Of a stretch of 64,000 nucleotides of DNA, positions 33,001 through 36,550 are shown in pieces. Position 1 is the stretch's first letter. Each line of letters opens with the position of its first letter. The notes under the pieces were generated by a model that worked only from the letters and a program-made list of their open reading frames with translations, ran no database searches and was not told the origin of the DNA. Source of the DNA: Spisula solida (taxonomy: Eukaryota; Mollusca; Bivalvia; Venerida; Mactridae); assembly GCA_947247005.1 (NCBI GenBank), contig OX365948.1:38940601-39004600 (forward strand), given 5' to 3'. The position numbers and the translations under genes were made by a program.

Positions 33001-35828
33001 AGATTAATCTTGAAAAATCTGATGTGTCAATTCTTGTTTAAGAAGTTGCAGTGTTCATTTCATAGTCATGTCTTATCAAAGGTAAAATATGATGGTACCA
33101 CTATTTTTCTTGCTTGGGCTTAGCATATGAATTGGTGGAATTGGCTCCTCTTCTCTCATACCCCATTGGGATAGATACCTTCAAGAATGAAGTGTTGGAA
33201 CTAATTACTCTTATTTGCAGAACTTGTTTCAAAAATTCGTAGAACAATTTATAGTAAATTAGTACAAAACTCATATTGCCTTAATTAATTTACGAGGGTT
33301 GTCTGCAAGACTGTCGTACAACCTTCTTTAGTGATAATCAGTTACAACAGTTTTACGGGCAACCCTCGTTATATGTTGCCCGCATTATAGTGAGGATATT
33401 TGTCCTGGACGTCTGGATGTCCTTAACCACTGGTCTGATTTCATTGAAACTTTGCATGAATACTTAGTACCAAGCCTTGCTGTGCATGCTTCAAGAATAT
33501 ATTAGGTTGGATGATTTTTGCCGGAGTTATGGCCCTTTAGTGGAAGGCAGAAGTGTTTTGTTTCATAGACCTATCTAGTTTATGATTTTTAATATAATTG
33601 TTGAACTATGATTTTGTTCTGTTTTTCAGAAAACATTTGAAAGAATTAAGTGAGTTCTATTCAAGTGGTTCATTGATAGAATTTGCTGAGCATGTTCTTG
33701 ACTCCAGCTTGAATAAAAGAATAAACTTATTAAACAGTTACTATGGTAACAAATATCCAGAGCTACAAGATATACATACTGTAACAGGGCCGGGGTCACA
33801 TCTGATCGATGACAAGATAAAGAGAAGGAAACCACAAGAAGGTCAGTTACTTAGAGCTACAGATAAGCTTTCGGTCAATTGGGTATTTTACCCCCTACTT
33901 TCAATTTTGATTGGGTTTTGACAAATTTTAATTGGGTATTTAATAAAACTCATAGGGTAAATGATCTTTTAATTACTATTTCTCCCTAATAAATCATTTT
34001 CTATTTGAGTATTCCAGATTGTATTTGCTTTTTCTTACTCCCTCCTCTCAAAATCTATTGGGTTTTTATGAAAATGAATTGGGTAATTACCCCAATACGC
34101 AGCTTATCTGTAGCTCTGGTTACCGTAAAATCATTAATTTTCAAGGGAGTTGAATTTTCAGTGATTTCATTGTTACACTCGATCATGAAATCTAATGCCG
34201 ATGATTTATCTAACTCCCAAATACATAACATGGGTTTACCGTTCCAGGTTTGTGATCCACAATTTTACAACCCCATGAAAATAGATTTTTGTCAAAATCC
34301 ACGAAAATATGTGACTTTACAGTAATTGAGTTACGATTTACACTTACTGTCACTGACAGTACTGTGATGTTTGGAAAAGAATAGCTGCCAATTTTTTGGG
34401 GCCATTTATGGGGGGTCTTTCTGGAGATATTTGAACGGACACAACCTCATCAGCATTTCAGCAACCTCTTTCAGAAATGTTTGCACATGTATGTATCAGA
34501 ATTATAAACATATAACATACAAGTGAGTGTTTTTAAAATATGTCTTCTTATCCATGATAAGCAGTTTTCATTTGAACATTGGGATGTTTGTTATCAGAGA
34601 TTAAGTTAAATAAGGTGAATTAAAAAGATGTATTGATAATTCCATAAACATAATAGCAAAACATCATTCACCTTTTTTGAAGTGTTTTTCACATTATATG
34701 TACATTCTCGGATTTGGCATTTGCACATTTTCTGCAGAATTCAGGGCCTTGTTGAAAACATATTTTTGGGGTAATTTATCGTTTATTGTTTATTTGACTA
34801 AACATTCAATTTCAGTTGTTAAAACCAAAGTTACAAAGAACAGACAACAGGGAAGATCACGAAGACCTCCAGGAACCATCAGTTTTCTAGAAGATGTGGA
34901 ACCGGACAGTGAATCAATCAGTCAACGTAGTAATAAGGCTGATCATGTGTCAACGGAGAAAAACAGTGTAGAAAGTTTAGAAATAGGAAGAAAAAGTTCT
35001 CATAAAAGAAAAACATTGAATATCAAAAACAACAAAAAACGAACTTTGGGAAAAACGAATGCTGTGCATAGAAACAGACATTCCAAACATGTACCTGAAA
35101 GTTATCTGGAATCAGCTGTTGGTTTGGATAACCATAGTGATACTGAAAATCATGAAAGTGTTGATGTTTCTGATAATGATGTTGAAGATTTACTAGATGA
35201 AATTGTGAAACAATCCGATGTGATTGATCATAAAGATTTTGAAAGAAATGTGAATAAGAAAGATGGAAAGAACACTGCAGATGCATTATCTGTTTTAGAT
35301 GATATATTTAGTGAAAGTGGTAAAGTTAGAAAAAGGAAACCTGCCCCATCAAGACACAACCAGATACAAAGTCCATCGAAACGATCCAAAGGAGAAGCGT
35401 GTTGTGAAGAAAGTGAAGACAGTGACCAGTTTAAGGCTTTGGATGATATATTTACAGACAATTTGGATCATAAGCGTTCGAAATTTAGAAATGATTTAAG
35501 TGGTAAAAACAATAAACATTTTACTGATTTAAAGGACAGTGACACTAATGAATTAGATGAAGACATTGAATTAAATCTTGACGTTAGTACATTAAAGGAT
35601 GAAAATGATGCTGATTTATTTGATAATCCGAAACTTTGGAAAAAGAGAAGAAAAAAGCCGCTAGATACTAGCACAGCTGCGGATAGAATGATAGCTGATA
35701 GTGATGCAGACTATCAAGAACTTTTCACAAGTGGAAAAATGAAGAAAATGACAAAGGAAAAGAGTTTGAGCTTTGATAATTCTTCTCAAGTTACCGGATA
35801 TAATGGATCTGAAAGTCTGTTCAGTTAA
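736..35828 (+). CDS. ERCC6L2: ERCC6L2-like SNF2 family DNA helicase (25 exons, 5' partial)
   Basis: SNF2-type ATP-dependent DNA translocase; in vertebrates ERCC6L2 is a nuclear DNA-repair factor. Exons: 736-996, 1734-1860, 2943-3067, 3865-3968, 5494-5622, 6822-6905, 7528-7652, 8406-8505, 10040-10099, 11922-12037, 14081-14196, 19324-19407, 20087-20235, 21771-22007, 23317-23388, 24257-24402, 24918-25013, 25486-25585, 26468-26620, 27503-27668, 28806-29120, 29530-29681, 31765-31895, 33630-33841, 34816-35828. Every intron is GT-AG and every join keeps frame: 1,456 codons plus TAA. Motifs by partial-protein residue: Walker [10 protein letters not shown] 238-246, DEVH 365-368, LTGT 392-395, cysteine cluster 512-524, QAQDRAYRIGQ 706-716, HEBO-like region ~1006-1119. 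Human ERCC6L2 is roughly 1,550 residues, so only the N-terminus appears missing. The start of exon 1 (730 or 736) is uncertain. ERCC6 and ERCC6L are less likely: the motif spacing, CC cluster and C-terminus match ERCC6L2. Confidence 0.93.
1122..1388. mobile_element. TIR element B, copy 1
   Basis: Ends are CAGGGGTGTCAATAT and GTTGACACCCCTG, inverted. A 6-bp direct duplication TAATAT flanks it (1116-1121, 1389-1394). Lies in the intron after exon 1. Related copies sit at 3993-4247 and 30035-30247. Non-coding. Confidence 0.75.
1410..1570. repeat. dispersed repeat, copy 1 of 2
   Basis: Shares the phrases 'actgaggca', 'tcaaattttcacagag' and 'ggctatgtg.ctga' in the same order with 35945-36110. About 150 bp, no visible terminal repeats, no coding capacity. 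A diverged interspersed repeat of unknown class. Confidence 0.45.
3100..3260 (-). mobile_element. tRNA-like SINE fragment
   Basis: Read on the minus strand, a pol III B-box-like run (GTTCAAATACGGG) follows a stem-like stretch ending near TTAGCGGGATT. No complete tRNA fold is evident. Best read as a diverged SINE head in the intron after exon 3. Confidence 0.35.
3496..3738. mobile_element. TIR element C, copy 1 (GGGTACTGTTTTATCAAAGC)
   Basis: Starts GGGTACTGTTTTATCAAAGC and ends with its inverse (GCTTTGATAAAACAGTACCC). Subterminal blocks 'acttacgg' and 'gagcgtaa' are also inverted. 243 bp, non-coding. The same termini bound 50537-52115 and, in decayed form, 21257-21470. Confidence 0.82.
3865..6905 (+). 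CDS. ERCC6L2: ERCC6L2-like exons 4-6: start of helicase lobe 1
   Basis: Exons 3865-3968, 5494-5622 and 6822-6905. Exon 4 reads [11 protein letters not shown], matching the conserved FDDEDLEKP segment of human ERCC6L2. Exon 5 carries [13 protein letters not shown] (the Q-motif region) and Walker [12 protein letters not shown], which binds ATP phosphate. Exon 6 continues [10 protein letters not shown], matching human VISFLAAVL. Exon 5 is exactly 43 codons and exon 6 exactly 28, both phase 0. The acceptor of exon 6 is formed by the last, diverged copy of a 42-bp minisatellite. A TIR element begins 25 nt after the exon 4 donor. Confidence 0.95.
3993..4247. mobile_element. TIR element B, copy 2
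   Basis: Ends CAGGGGTGTCAATAT and GTTGACACCCCTG. Flanked by an exact 6-bp duplication CTATAT (3987-3992, 4248-4253). Inserted 24 nt downstream of the exon 4 donor. Same family as 1122-1388. Confidence 0.8.
4310..5000 (+). repeat. dispersed repeat D, copy 1, split by a SINE
   Basis: Sequence at 4310-4400 matches 7015-7110 (shared: 'aaactgctaatc.tt', 'aaaacaata', 'ttgccaata'), and 4850-4990 matches 7145-7260 (shared: 'gctgg.tgt', 'gtaac.tgtgat'). The SINE at 4402-4797 interrupts this copy. Class unknown. Confidence 0.5.
4402..4797 (+). mobile_element. tRNA-derived SINE, family 1
   Basis: The head has an A box (TTAGCTGAGTGGTAAC), an anticodon-like hairpin CTGGA-CTGTCAA-TCCAG and a B box (GGGTTCAATCCCC). 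The tail ends with 'aaaggcgctataaaaat', a 3' end common among invertebrate SINEs. It is much longer than a tRNA and the acceptor stem does not close, so it is called a SINE and not a tRNA gene. Confidence 0.75.
5055..5350 (+). mobile_element. hairpin-headed TCCG repeat (TTATGCCCCC type)
   Basis: The 5' end TTATGCCCCCG folds with GATCGGGAGGCATA to a terminal hairpin. A (TCCGTTCG)n tract follows, then a unique core, and the 3' end GGGGGCATAA is the inverse of the 5' end. One of about ten repeats in the window with this plan. No protein coding. Confidence 0.65.
6340..6821 (+). repeat. 42-bp minisatellite ending at the exon 6 acceptor
   Basis: About 11 copies of a 42-bp unit (core 'acatctgttgtgtcgtcag', then 'tacaaggcatacatgttt'). 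Copies vary mainly at one base (CATCTG/CATATG). Each carries an acceptor-like TTGTGTCGTCAG. The last, diverged copy 'acatctgttttgttgcag' is the true acceptor of exon 6 (exon starts 6822). All six frames stay open because 42 is a multiple of three; these are not proteins. Confidence 0.93.
7015..7270 (+). repeat. dispersed repeat D, copy 2
   Basis: Uninterrupted counterpart of the repeat at 4310-5000. It shows the pre-insertion layout of the site that holds a SINE in the other copy. Confidence 0.45.
7528..10099 (+). CDS. ERCC6L2: ERCC6L2-like exons 7-9: motifs Ia to II
   Basis: Exons 7528-7652, 8406-8505 and 10040-10099. Exon 7 encodes [25 protein letters not shown], matching human [21 protein letters not shown] (motif Ia). 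Exon 8 gives [16 protein letters not shown] (motif Ib; human CEIALTTYETL). Exon 9 is only 20 codons and carries motif II as [10 protein letters not shown]; human has VIVDEAHRIK. The Ala to Val change keeps the catalytic Asp-Glu and His. The last 15 nt of exon 9 with its GTATAC donor form the first unit of a 35-bp tandem array that runs into the intron. Confidence 0.95.
8031..8290. mobile_element. MITE with TACTGTAAATC ends
   Basis: Left end TACTGTAAATC, right end GATTTACAGT, inverted. 'Ttattcg' near the left and 'cgcgaata' near the right add to the inverted match. 260 bp, AT-rich, non-coding, in the intron before exon 8. Confidence 0.65.
8561..9362 (+). mobile_element. hairpin-headed repeat, AGCTCAC type, with tandem core
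   Basis: The 5' end AGCTCACATTTCACAAAGTG folds with 'gattgagcttttgtga'. A short TCCGTCCGT tract follows, then 4-5 core units of about 145 bp ('gaaacttggtcacaatgatc' recurs at about 8690, 8832, 8976, 9123). The 3' end has CAGGTGAGC, partly inverse to the start, and a hairpin AGGGCCC-TTT-GGGCCCT before CTTGTTA. Subterminal inverted repeat, tandem core and 3' hairpin recall Helentron-associated (pearl/HINE-like) elements of bivalves; that class is inference. Confidence 0.7.
9412..9784. mobile_element. hAT-like MITE (CAGGGTTCCCAC termini)
   Basis: Left end CAGGGTTCCCACGGTCAGGG, right end GTGGGAACCCTG. The word GTCAGGGAAA recurs at both ends in inverted sense. 373 bp, no ORF. The terminus resembles hAT-type MITEs; class inferred. 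Confidence 0.7.
10085..10435 (+). repeat. 35-bp minisatellite seeded on the exon 9 splice donor
   Basis: Ten copies of a 35-bp unit ('gtacataaaataaaggtata' then 'ctaggttcatgactt'). Copy 1 begins inside exon 9 at 10085, so its first 15 nt encode V-H-K-I-K of motif II and the next 6 are the real donor GTATAC. Each later copy repeats an AAATAAAG/GTATAC or AAGTAAAG/GTATAC donor-like junction. Reading on from the exon meets an in-frame TAG after two codons, so use of a distal donor would truncate the protein. Confidence 0.93.
10700..11810 (+). repeat. 52-bp minisatellite in intron 9, split by a SINE
   Basis: About 15 copies of a 52-bp unit with the phrases 'catggaaaccatgtttcagc' and 'gttttatgtgaaaacctag'. 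Copies from about 11600 on are more diverged (TTTGACAGCCTGG variants). The SINE at 10779-11111 interrupts an early copy. Non-coding. Confidence 0.9.
10779..11111 (-). mobile_element. tRNA-derived SINE, family 2, inserted in the minisatellite
   Basis: On the minus strand the head reads GGACTCGTGGTCTTGTGG with a B box GGGTTCGATCCC; the body matches the element at 22512-22854 through the 'cctcgccaccgga' tail. Flanked by an exact 11-bp target-site duplication AAACTATGTTT (10768-10778, 11112-11122). The poly-A-like tail (minus) is at 10779-10805. Confidence 0.9.
11922..14196 (+). CDS. ERCC6L2: ERCC6L2-like exons 10-11: motif III and lobe 1 end
   Basis: Exons 11922-12037 and 14081-14196, 116 bp each. 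Exon 10 encodes [24 protein letters not shown], the classical SNF2 motif III with LTGT and QNN (human [21 protein letters not shown]). Exon 11 gives [17 protein letters not shown], close to human HGQRHTATKRELATGRK. The split Trp codon (TG|G) closes the two exons in frame. The 2-kb intron between them holds a hairpin-headed repeat starting 42 nt after the donor. Confidence 0.95.
12080..13492 (+). mobile_element. hairpin-headed repeat, AGCTCACCTG type, 7 core units
   Basis: Starts AGCTCACCTGACCACAAAAT with a nearby fold partner, then 'tccgtcgtccgatgtccatc'. Seven core units of about 165 bp follow ('tttggtatg' at about 12373, 12540, 12705, 12870, 13038, 13202, 13364). Ends with CAGGTGAGC, the inverse of the first nine bases after A, then a hairpin GGGCCATCATGGCCC and TTTTGTCTT. 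Larger relative of 8561-9362 with an unrelated core. Confidence 0.75.
14300..15029. mobile_element. DNA transposon remnant with 27-bp perfect TIR
   Basis: Left end TACCGTATAGCTGGTTATTT continuing CTGCGGG; right end is the exact inverse over 27 bp. Subterminal 'tctgcgg' words are scattered inside in both senses. 730 bp, no ORF. In intron 11, upstream of the nested C1q gene's 3' end. Superfamily not determined. Confidence 0.85.
15082..15195 (+). repeat. three tandem copies of a ~40-50 bp unit
   Basis: The phrase 'ttgttcaagggaggtaatct' recurs three times (first copy diverged), each followed by 'attgtttca' or 'attgttta'. Short array, non-coding. Confidence 0.7.
15543..15772 (+). mobile_element. 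hairpin-headed TCCG repeat (AGTCCCCTACCGG type), copy 1
   Basis: Begins AGTCCCCTACCGGTTTTTGA, then 'ctctgtccgtccgtc', a conserved core ('ggatcctgacat', 'ctaggtttatgaaacttggt'), and ends CGGTAGGGGACT, the inverse of the start. Other copies: 25993-26237 (+) and within 44105-44495 (-). Confidence 0.75.
15928..15933 (-). promoter_or_regulatory. polyadenylation signal of the C1q gene
   Basis: AATAAA on the minus strand, 21 nt beyond the stop codon of the C1q-domain gene. This is the nearest canonical signal and lies at a plausible distance. Confidence 0.6.
15955..17870 (-). CDS. secreted C1q-domain-containing protein, nested in an ERCC6L2 intron
   Basis: Two exons on the minus strand: 17870-17585 (286 bp) and 16394-15955 (440 bp), joined by a GT-AG intron with a split Gly codon; 241 residues, complete. 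Residues 1-20 are a signal peptide ([20 protein letters not shown]). Residues ~28-75 form a coiled coil ([35 protein letters not shown]). Residues ~109-241 are a C1q domain starting [12 protein letters not shown] and ending FSGFLLWAM. No collagen repeat, so it belongs to the coiled-coil C1q class abundant in bivalves, where such proteins act as secreted lectin-like recognition molecules. A more upstream ATG (17984) exists but would bury the signal peptide. The whole gene lies in ERCC6L2 intron 11, antisense; a pogo-like MITE sits in its intron. Confidence 0.9.
16677..16769. mobile_element. small foldback, 25-nt arms
   Basis: Arms 16677-16701 and 16745-16769 are inverse with one mismatch; each contains TTTGGTTTCAACTCGCC or its complement. 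Loop of about 43 nt. Lies in the intron of the nested C1q gene. Either a minimal MITE or a stable hairpin. Confidence 0.75.
17258..17413. mobile_element. pogo-like MITE 1 (CAGTAAAGTTCCGC)
   Basis: Left end CAGTAAAGTTCCGCTTATAA, right end inverse (TTATTAGCGGAACTTCACTG), flanked by TA on both sides (17256-17257, 17414-17415). CAGTA-type ends with TA duplication suggest Tc1/mariner-pogo origin; that is inference. Confidence 0.8.
17871..18289. other. no gene seen: C1q upstream region in ERCC6L2 intron 11
   Basis: This stretch would contain the C1q gene's promoter and 5' leader. I see no clear TATA box or exon. Low-complexity AT-rich sequence with repeated 'aaacaatgtac' at about 18190-18210. Confidence 0.4.
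18292..18468. mobile_element. pogo/Tigger-like MITE 2 (CAGTAAAACCTCG)
   Basis: Left end CAGTAAAACCTCGTTATCTC and right end CTTATCGAGGTTTTACTG are inverse; TA on both sides. The interior repeats 'atgctcg' and 'gataa' words. The CAGTAAAACCTCG end is typical of Tigger/pogo-like elements. 177 bp. Confidence 0.82.
18950..19130. repeat. dispersed repeat E, copy 1
   Basis: Shares 'cgtcaga.c.gcatgata', 'gattcggt..accagacatg' and 'gatttggcctgtattt' in order with 19655-19810. Both copies flank exon 12. Class unknown; no terminal repeats recognised. Confidence 0.5.
19324..22007 (+). CDS. ERCC6L2: ERCC6L2-like exons 12-14: linker and cysteine cluster
   Basis: Exons 19324-19407, 20087-20235 and 21771-22007. 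Exon 12 encodes [17 protein letters not shown] (human WFLRRTKTLIKDQLPKK). Exon 13 has [21 protein letters not shown], then [16 protein letters not shown] with cysteines at 512, 514, 523, 524; human has PCTCRSGQKRRNCCYK, so this Cys cluster is a specific ERCC6L2 marker and may bind metal. Exon 14 is exactly 79 codons with VSNHVALL and [16 protein letters not shown] (human VANHVALL, AAFETLSDPKYSGKMK). A MITE starts 23 nt after the exon 14 donor. Confidence 0.95.
19655..19810. repeat. dispersed repeat E, copy 2
   Basis: Counterpart of 18950-19130 on the other side of exon 12, same orientation, moderately diverged. Confidence 0.5.
20515..21120. mobile_element. dispersed element F, copy 1
   Basis: The left part ('ttaggctaccatgtgaatcc') and right part ('actctcagtgctttgattca') both match 41540-42470 in the same order. 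A GGGAGGCG at 20461 and CGCCTCCC at 21086 may be inverted ends. Non-coding; a non-autonomous DNA element is plausible but not shown. Confidence 0.6.
21257..21470. mobile_element. TIR element C, decayed copy 2
   Basis: Left end GGGTACTGTTTTATCAAAGC is intact; the right end has decayed to GTAGTGTACC. Internal 'aaaagaattaaaaagaattt' resembles the right part of 3496-3738. Confidence 0.55.
22030..22242. mobile_element. MITE with TACTGTAAAC ends
   Basis: Left end TACTGTAAACC and right end GGTTAACAGTA are approximate inverses. AT-rich, 213 bp, begins 23 nt after the exon 14 donor. Similar ends to the element at 8031-8290. Confidence 0.5.
22380..22490 (-). mobile_element. tRNA-like fragment with B box
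   Basis: Minus strand shows ATGGGTTCGAATCCCAC, a good B box, with an A-box-like ATGGTCTAATAAT upstream, but the two are separated by an abnormal distance and no cloverleaf closes. A SINE head or dead tRNA. Confidence 0.4.
22512..22854 (+). mobile_element. tRNA-derived SINE, family 2, intact copy
   Basis: Head with A box (GTGGTCTAGTGGTAAGAGCC) and B box (GGGTTCAATCCC), body with 'ttcggacgag' and 'cctcgcccatatggatttcc', tail 'ataaatttaaagcaaataaa'. Flanked by an exact 12-bp target-site duplication CAAATAACCAGT (22500-22511, 22855-22866). Same family as 10779-11111 in the opposite orientation. Confidence 0.9.
23317..25585 (+). CDS. ERCC6L2: ERCC6L2-like exons 15-18: helicase lobe 2
   Basis: Exons 23317-23388, 24257-24402, 24918-25013 and 25486-25585. 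They encode [10 protein letters not shown] (motif IV), [39 protein letters not shown] (motif V; human has STM for STK), [20 protein letters not shown] and [14 protein letters not shown] (motif VI, arginine finger region), then [14 protein letters not shown] (human [14 protein letters not shown]). Codons are split across 24402/24918 (AA|A) and 25013/25486 (AG|A). This is the part that closes over ATP with lobe 1; all key residues seen are intact. Confidence 0.95.
23510..23735 (+). repeat. tandem duplication, ~113-bp unit, 2 copies
   Basis: The unit starts 'ataaggcagttagcattaaa' at about 23516 and again at about 23623, followed in both by 'atgccagagttacct' and 'agttaccaaagaa.cagtgc'. A third partial match follows. 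Non-coding. Confidence 0.75.
23930..24124 (+). mobile_element. hairpin-headed repeat, AGCTCAC type, single-core copy
   Basis: Carries the TCCGTCGTCCGTCC leader, a single core unit matching 8561-9362, and the same 3' end: CAGGTGAGCGACCTAGGGCC followed by a GGGCCCTATGGGCCC hairpin and TCTTGTTA. The 5' hairpin is lost. Confidence 0.65.
25632..25885 (+). mobile_element. tRNA-derived SINE, family 3
   Basis: Head with A box (TTAGCCTAGTGGTTGAGC) and B box (GGGTTTGATCCC), body with 'ggctcctcttctctcatacc' and a tail 'gaaaaacttgtttcacaatc'. Begins 47 nt after the exon 18 donor. A headless copy of the same body is at 33107-33275. Confidence 0.75.
25993..26237 (+). mobile_element. hairpin-headed TCCG repeat (AGTCCCCTACC type), copy 2
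   Basis: AGTCCCCTACCAGC start, 'tccatcagtccgtccgtc' leader, shared core ('atctggatcctgacataact'), and end TTAGGGGACT. Same family as 15543-15772. Confidence 0.72.
26468..29120 (+). CDS. ERCC6L2: ERCC6L2-like exons 19-21: post-helicase region
   Basis: Exons 26468-26620 (51 codons), 27503-27668 and 28806-29120. Exon 19 encodes [20 protein letters not shown], matching human [20 protein letters not shown], and CITRDIIK (human CLTKDILE). Exon 20 continues [14 protein letters not shown] then an acidic, Ser/Thr-rich stretch. Exon 21 is a charged segment with [20 protein letters not shown] and VEYDQTLAG, expected to be disordered apart from basic nuclear-type signals. The split Asp codons (G|AC and G|AT) keep frame. 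Confidence 0.92.
26929..27180. mobile_element. TIR element G, copy 1 (GGCCCCGATCTCC)
   Basis: Left end GGCCCCGATCTCCCGAAGCA, right end exact inverse over more than 25 bp. Interior carries 'aactcaaattgagatttt'. 252 bp. A diverged copy lies at 28366-28600, both in ERCC6L2 introns. Confidence 0.87.
27838..28030 (+). repeat. 17-bp minisatellite
   Basis: About 11 copies of a 17-bp unit (TGTTCACATGTGGTCTA and variants with CAGGTGT or CAGGTGG). All three forward frames stay open for over 90 codons because of the repeat; not protein coding. Confidence 0.9.
28366..28600. mobile_element. TIR element G, copy 2
   Basis: GCCCCGATCTCTTGAAGCAC start and GGAGATCGGGGC end; shares 'caactcaaattgagattttg'-type interior with 26929-27180. 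Confidence 0.75.
29530..31895 (+). CDS. ERCC6L2: ERCC6L2-like exons 22-23
   Basis: Exons 29530-29681 and 31765-31895. Exon 22 encodes [20 protein letters not shown] then [16 protein letters not shown], clearly matching human IVHIHSNQNVIGSSKAENHM and SRWAARDVFELKQFSQ. Exon 23 starts [20 protein letters not shown] and leads into [12 protein letters not shown], matching human FIIGETPKGIRR at the start of the HEBO region. The Leu codon CT|A spans into exon 24. Confidence 0.92.
30035..30247. mobile_element. TIR element B, diverged copy 3
   Basis: Ends CAGGGGTCTTAC and AGGACCCCTG. Shares 'ttccggaattatcc', 'caaagttatggtca' and 'ttttcaggatt' with 1122-1388 and 3993-4247. Confidence 0.6.
30350..30869. 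mobile_element. TTAA-ended element H, copy 1
   Basis: Begins TTAAAGGGACTGCCTCAC and ends GTGAGGCAGCACCTTTAA, an 18-bp inverted repeat with mismatches, starting and ending in TTAA as in piggyBac-type insertion. The middle contains a near-palindrome around 'ctatagggtattaataacct'. 520 bp. Second copy at 61818-62365. Superfamily is inference. Confidence 0.78.
31186..31430. mobile_element. MITE with TTCACAAAG ends
   Basis: TTCACAAAGCATCTTAAGGA at the left and CCTAAGATACTTTGTGAA at the right are inverse with few mismatches. 245 bp, AT-rich. Confidence 0.72.
31459..31676 (+). mobile_element. hairpin-headed TCCG repeat (TATACCCCCGC type)
   Basis: The 5' TATACCCCC pairs with GGGGGGTATA after a 16-nt loop. 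The leader 'ctgtctgtccgtcagtcagt' follows, then a core with 'ggcagaattatggccctt', and the 3' end GCGGGGGTATA is inverse to the 5' end. Same plan as 5055-5350 with an unrelated terminus. Confidence 0.72.
31950..32110 (+). mobile_element. tRNA-like SINE head
   Basis: A-box-like TCGATGGTAGAGTCTCCGC and B-box-like GGGTTTCGATTC precede a 'cttgacttataaaagtcac' body, which runs directly into the 51-bp minisatellite. Diverged; no closed cloverleaf. Confidence 0.5.
32117..32480 (+). repeat. 51-bp minisatellite attached to a SINE
   Basis: Seven copies of a 51-bp unit with 'taactgctggtttgtccgat' and 'gtcatgataatgtga'. Because 51 is a multiple of three, an antisense frame (245 codons at 31911-32648) stays open; it is a repeat artefact. 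Confidence 0.9.
33107..33275 (+). mobile_element. SINE family 3, body fragment
   Basis: Matches 25735-25885 through 'ggctcctcttctctcatacc' and 'cagaacttgtttca', with no tRNA head. 5'-truncated copy. Confidence 0.6.
33292..33555 (+). mobile_element. hairpin-headed repeat (ACGAGGGTTG type)
   Basis: ACGAGGGTTG (33292) is inverse to CAACCCTCGT (33360-33369), with inner pairing GTACAACC. The downstream core has 'ccggagttatggccctttag', the same phrase class as other TCCG repeats, but no TCCG tract is kept. Confidence 0.5.
33630..35828 (+). CDS. ERCC6L2: ERCC6L2-like exons 24-25: HEBO-like domain and charged tail
   Basis: Exon 24 (33630-33841) encodes [20 protein letters not shown] followed by [12 protein letters not shown], matching human RKQFEEMASYFNSSSVNEFA and DFYASQYPEV; this is the conserved C-terminal HEBO-type region. 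Exon 25 (coding 34816-35828) is a 337-codon tail rich in Asp, Glu, Ser and Lys. It has two copies of a VLDDIF/ALDDIF motif ([24 protein letters not shown]) and a [17 protein letters not shown] segment; human has ILDDLFKSHG once. Stop TAA at 35826-35828. The open frame upstream of 34816 is intron read-through: the TTTCAG acceptor and phase fit 34816. Confidence 0.93.
33853..34117. mobile_element. TIR element J (AGAGCTACAGATAAGCT)
   Basis: AGAGCTACAGATAAGCT at the left and AGCTTATCTGTAGCTCT at the right, exact inverse. It starts 11 nt after the exon 24 donor and ends next to another MITE at 34121. 265 bp, non-coding; interior rich in 'ttgggta' words. Confidence 0.85.
34121..34323. mobile_element. 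MITE with TACCGTAAAATC ends
   Basis: Left TACCGTAAAATCATTAATTTTC-like end (first 18 bases clear), right GTGACTTTACAGTA, inverse with mismatches. Adjacent to element J. Similar end class to 8031-8290. Confidence 0.6.
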
Positions 35829-35842
35829 ATCACTCTTATTCG

Positions 35843-35848
35843 AATAAA
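35843..35848 (+). promoter_or_regulatory. possible polyadenylation signal of the ERCC6L2-like gene
   Basis: AATAAA 14 nt after the stop codon. It would give a very short 3' UTR; other AATAAA matches lie further on (for example near 37697), so the true site is open. Confidence 0.4.
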
Positions 35849-35944
35849 TACTTTTTTGTTATATTTGAGAAGGATGTTATTTTCCTGTAGCTTTCGAAAT
35901 GTTATTACTTTGTTTCTTTGATTACCTATGATGATATACTTAAA

Positions 35945-36110
35945 TACTCTCAGGGATCATCTGGGACAAAAAACACTGAGGCACATCTTTTCTAGGAAAG
36001 TTTCTTTTTCAAGGATGTGATTTGGCTTGCATTCGGGGGATATTCCTCAAATTTTAACAGAGGCAAGTGCTCAGTCTATCTTAGTTTGGCTATGTGCCTG
36101 ACTATATTAT
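35945..36110. repeat. dispersed repeat, copy 2 of 2
   Basis: Counterpart of 1410-1570, same orientation, diverged. Confidence 0.45.
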
Positions 36111-36550
36111 AAGGCTATCACTGTTGACCTGCCAGTATGTTTTGGGTGCTTTCATTTCACAAGATTAATGTTGAAAGGAAAATGTTCAATTTACTATACT
36201 GGGCGTCACTGAAAAGTTACCACTTATATATATACCTCTGTATTTTGTTTACAATATGACCTATCGGTACAAAAGTTTTATAGTGTGTGCATTTGAATAT
36301 TGTTAAATAGAATATCTGTGACAACACAGTAAGGTCAAAACATAGTCGTGTTCAGCTTTTAACACTGTAACGTGAATTTTAAAATATAAGAGTCAATAGG
36401 GTGGAAATTTTCAGTGACGGTGAGTATACATAAAAAAGATCACATCTTTAAACAGTTGGATACTAATCAGTACTTAGAAATATGTCTTCAAGCATAGTGA
36501 TCCTGACCTAATTGCCCCTTTGGCATGTAGTAAGTTTAGCTAATGCCCGA

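Noticed and set aside
34677..34815. Upstream extension of the exon 25 reading frame
   Set aside because: It has no ATG start, and the TTTCAG acceptor at 34815 joins exon 24 in the correct phase; the extension is intron read-through.
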